In this document: positions 8,912-14,347 of the stretch, piece after piece
Layout: every line of letters starts with the position of its first letter
How positions within the stretch are numbered: position 1 is the stretch's first letter
Notes under the pieces: generated by a model
What the model saw: only the letters and a program-made list of their open reading frames with translations
Database searches by the model: none
What the model was told of the DNA's origin: nothing
Translations under genes and position numbers: made by a program
From: Hymenopellis radicata
Lineage: Eukaryota; Basidiomycota; Agaricomycetes; Agaricales; Physalacriaceae
Assembly: GCA_015501595.1 (NCBI GenBank)
Contig: JADNRX010001110.1
Span: forward strand, 1 to 14,347
Direction: 5' to 3'
Length of the DNA: 14,347 nucleotides

Positions 8912-9947
8912 ATGCAAGTGACTCCGCAAGATATGTCGGTATGTTGCGCGTCGCCCTGAGTAAGGAATACAAATAATCACCGTCTAGCGCAGGTACATCG
9001 CGATGCGCTTTTCGCTCGACTAGACAGTTCAGCCGCCGCCTTCGAAAAACAGATTTCATCTTCAATGAGCAGTCTCTATATACCGCAAGATCAAGCACTT
9101 CTAGACTTTCTACAGGATGGTGGCATTCCAATTCCTTCGTGTGTGCTTTCCTCGTTTTCATTTGTAAAGCTGACAGGAATACAGCATCGAAGAGATGGAA
9201 GCGGACCTAGCACGAACGATGGACTTGCCAGAGATAGAGAAACGTCTTGCCGCGCTGAAAGAGGAACACGAGAAGAATATGGAAAACCTGATAAACAGGC
9301 AGGCTTGGAATTACGAGCAGGAGCAAATGGACAAGTACAAGGCGGTCGAAGGCGCGTTCCAACAGGCTGGCGTTAACCCGGAAGAGGAAACACTCGAAAC
9401 CGTCCTCGCCTTTGAAGACAAGCTCTCCGTTTGTCTTGATTGCTCGCCGAATCTGTATGATACTCATGATGTTCATATCCCAGGAAATCTACGACGACAA
9501 GTTCGAAGCTGCCACTACGCGTCTTATGCACAAGTGGGAAGCTGACATCGTGGAAGAACGGACTGCGTATGAGGAGCGTGTCGCACCGCTGCTAACACAG
9601 AAAGAACGTTTCGAGCAAGCGCCCACGGGCACGCAGCCGCCGATAATGTTCCCGTTCCCGCAATCTGTGAAGGACTTCAATGAGCTGAACCCGGCGGCGA
9701 AGCTGCGTGTGGCGCAGTTCCTGCAGGCGCAGCCGACGAGGGCGGAGCAGATGGCGACAGAGCAGAATTGGAAGTTTGAGGTTAACAAGTTGAAATCCCT
9801 TTATGCTTCAGATGTTCGTGTCTTGCTTGAGTGTCCGTCGACTTTGCTGACCAACTTTGACAGGCGTTGTTCAAATCCGAAGTCGGGTCTCTTGTGGTGC
9901 AGAGTCGGCTCGCAGTCGCTGATCCTCGAAACGGTGAACAGTCGTGA
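8912..9947 (+). CDS. Conserved-looking protein of unknown function, charged and probably coiled-coil
   Basis: Five exons, 8912-8938, 8993-9138, 9185-9428, 9484-9813 and 9864-9947, with introns of 46-55 bp, join without any frame break into a 276-aa protein; this is the main evidence for the gene. The first coding exon is only 27 bp (nine codons, MQVTPQDMS). I do not recognise a domain. Residues about 60-165 are rich in Glu, Lys, Gln, Arg and Leu in heptad-like order (EIEKRLAALKEEHEKNMENL, then EEETLETVLAFEDKLSEI), which suggests a long helix or coiled coil. A Pro/Phe patch (PPIMFPFPQSVKDF) lies near residue 195, followed by a second charged helical stretch and a short tail ending GEQS. There is no signal peptide or membrane segment, so it is probably cytosolic or nuclear. 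It could be a subunit of a larger complex, but I will not name one. Confidence 0.85.
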
Positions 9948-10405
9948 CACCATGTTTGTATCGTTATAACCTGCTAGATCTCTGTACCACCGCCCTATAC
10001 CAACTTTCTTGTGTAGCAAACAGTCTCCTCTCTTCTCTCACAATCAAGTGTCATAGAAACATGTTCGAGGTGGGTGCAAGTCGCGCTACTGTAGTAGTCG
10101 CATTTTCGTATCGGTCTCTCCCCGAAAGCATTAGATCCTCTTTACATGTTCGGACAATGCCGTTCACACCAATTGTGGTCTAATTAAAGTCTAAAAGTCT
10201 CAAGCTGAAATAAGGGCAGCGAGCAACAGAATTAAGATTAACCTTGAGTTCCACGAGCAATACGATGTGTAGGTAGGGTGTTTATAACGAGTGTAAAAAA
10301 GTCCCTTCAAAGCATAGGTAGGATAATAGTAGAAGAAAAAAAAGAGAGAGAAAAAAATGCATACAAAATCAGCAAGATGATAGCGTTATTACTTCAAGTT
10401 CCAGT
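9948..10405. other. Convergent intergenic region (two 3' ends)
   Basis: The unknown gene ends at 9947 on the plus strand and the kinase ends at 10406 on the minus strand, so both 3' untranslated regions lie here. No coding region is supported. An A/G-only tract of about 25 bp (about 10331-10357) reads as a pyrimidine run downstream of the kinase stop and may take part in its 3' end formation. An A-rich TAATTAAAGTC at 10182-10192 could do the same for the plus-strand gene. Confidence 0.5.
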
Positions 10406-14111
<3,706 letters not shown>

Positions 14112-14347
14112 GGTGAGGGACTGTTGTCAAAGAAGCAAGTGACTGTATGTTGATATCGATGGACTCGAGAAACTGTTGGCTGCGGTCCTGTGCTGTAACT
14201 TTGAGCCCTTGTCGCTGCTCGATGGGACTATGTAGTCAGACAACGCCGATAAAAGCAGCAAACGCACCGTTTCTAGCGTAAAAGACGACAATCCAGTCCT
14301 TCAGAAAAGAATGGAAACCCCCAAAAAATGGATAATGAAGGAAAGGG
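14112..14347 (-). promoter_or_regulatory. 5' flank of the kinase gene, with a possible leader intron
   Basis: These 236 bp precede the kinase start codon and run to the window edge. On the minus strand, 14277 to 14228 reads as a 50-bp GT..AG intron (donor GTGCGT, branch-like CTGAC, acceptor CATAG), the same size as the coding introns. It may therefore be an intron in the 5' untranslated region. No other open gene is visible. Confidence 0.3.

Overview
The window is nuclear DNA of a filamentous fungus, most likely an Agaricomycete (Basidiomycota). The evidence is the dense set of very short introns (46-55 bp, GT..AG), compact intergenic spaces, and the families present: a secreted GH15 glucoamylase, a Tgl1/Yeh-type steryl-ester lipase and a PX-domain AGC kinase. 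Gene models were built by eye from splice consensus and reading-frame continuity; no database search was possible.

Layout. (1) 257-6767 (+): a GH15 glucoamylase with a C-terminal CBM20 starch-binding domain, split by about 4.49 kb of foreign-looking sequence (768-5254). The two halves are collinear and on the same strand. The catalytic general-acid Glu is replaced by Ala, the substrate loop at the interruption is lost, and one exon junction does not splice in frame, so it looks like a pseudogene or pseudoenzyme. (2) 768-5254: the interruption. No recognisable protein, terminal repeat or target duplication was found, but it carries a 54-bp minisatellite (about 4140-4740). (3) 7255-8759 (+): an intact three-exon acid lipase / steryl ester hydrolase of 468 aa with a full catalytic triad and an N-terminal membrane anchor. 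(4) 8912-9947 (+): an intact five-exon gene for a 276-aa, charged, probably coiled-coil protein of unknown function. (5) 10406-14111 (-): a six-exon gene for an AGC-family Ser/Thr kinase of about 1,150 aa: PX domain, linker, kinase domain, hydrophobic motif, then an unusual tail of about 380 aa.

The lipase and the unknown gene are in tandem, 152 bp apart; the unknown gene and the kinase converge, with 458 bp between their stop codons. Nothing suggests a common pathway: starch hydrolysis, lipid mobilisation and phosphoinositide-linked kinase signalling are ordinary neighbours in a fungal genome. No bacterial-type system, CRISPR array or RNA gene was seen.

The most unusual points are the 4.49-kb interruption flanked by an in-frame splice donor and acceptor, the Glu-to-Ala change in the glucoamylase, the minisatellite, and nine sites of apparent single-base frame change clustered in the middle of the kinase gene while its last exon and both neighbouring genes are perfectly open. 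The kinase cluster looks more like a local sequence-quality problem than old decay, because the protein sequence is otherwise strongly conserved.
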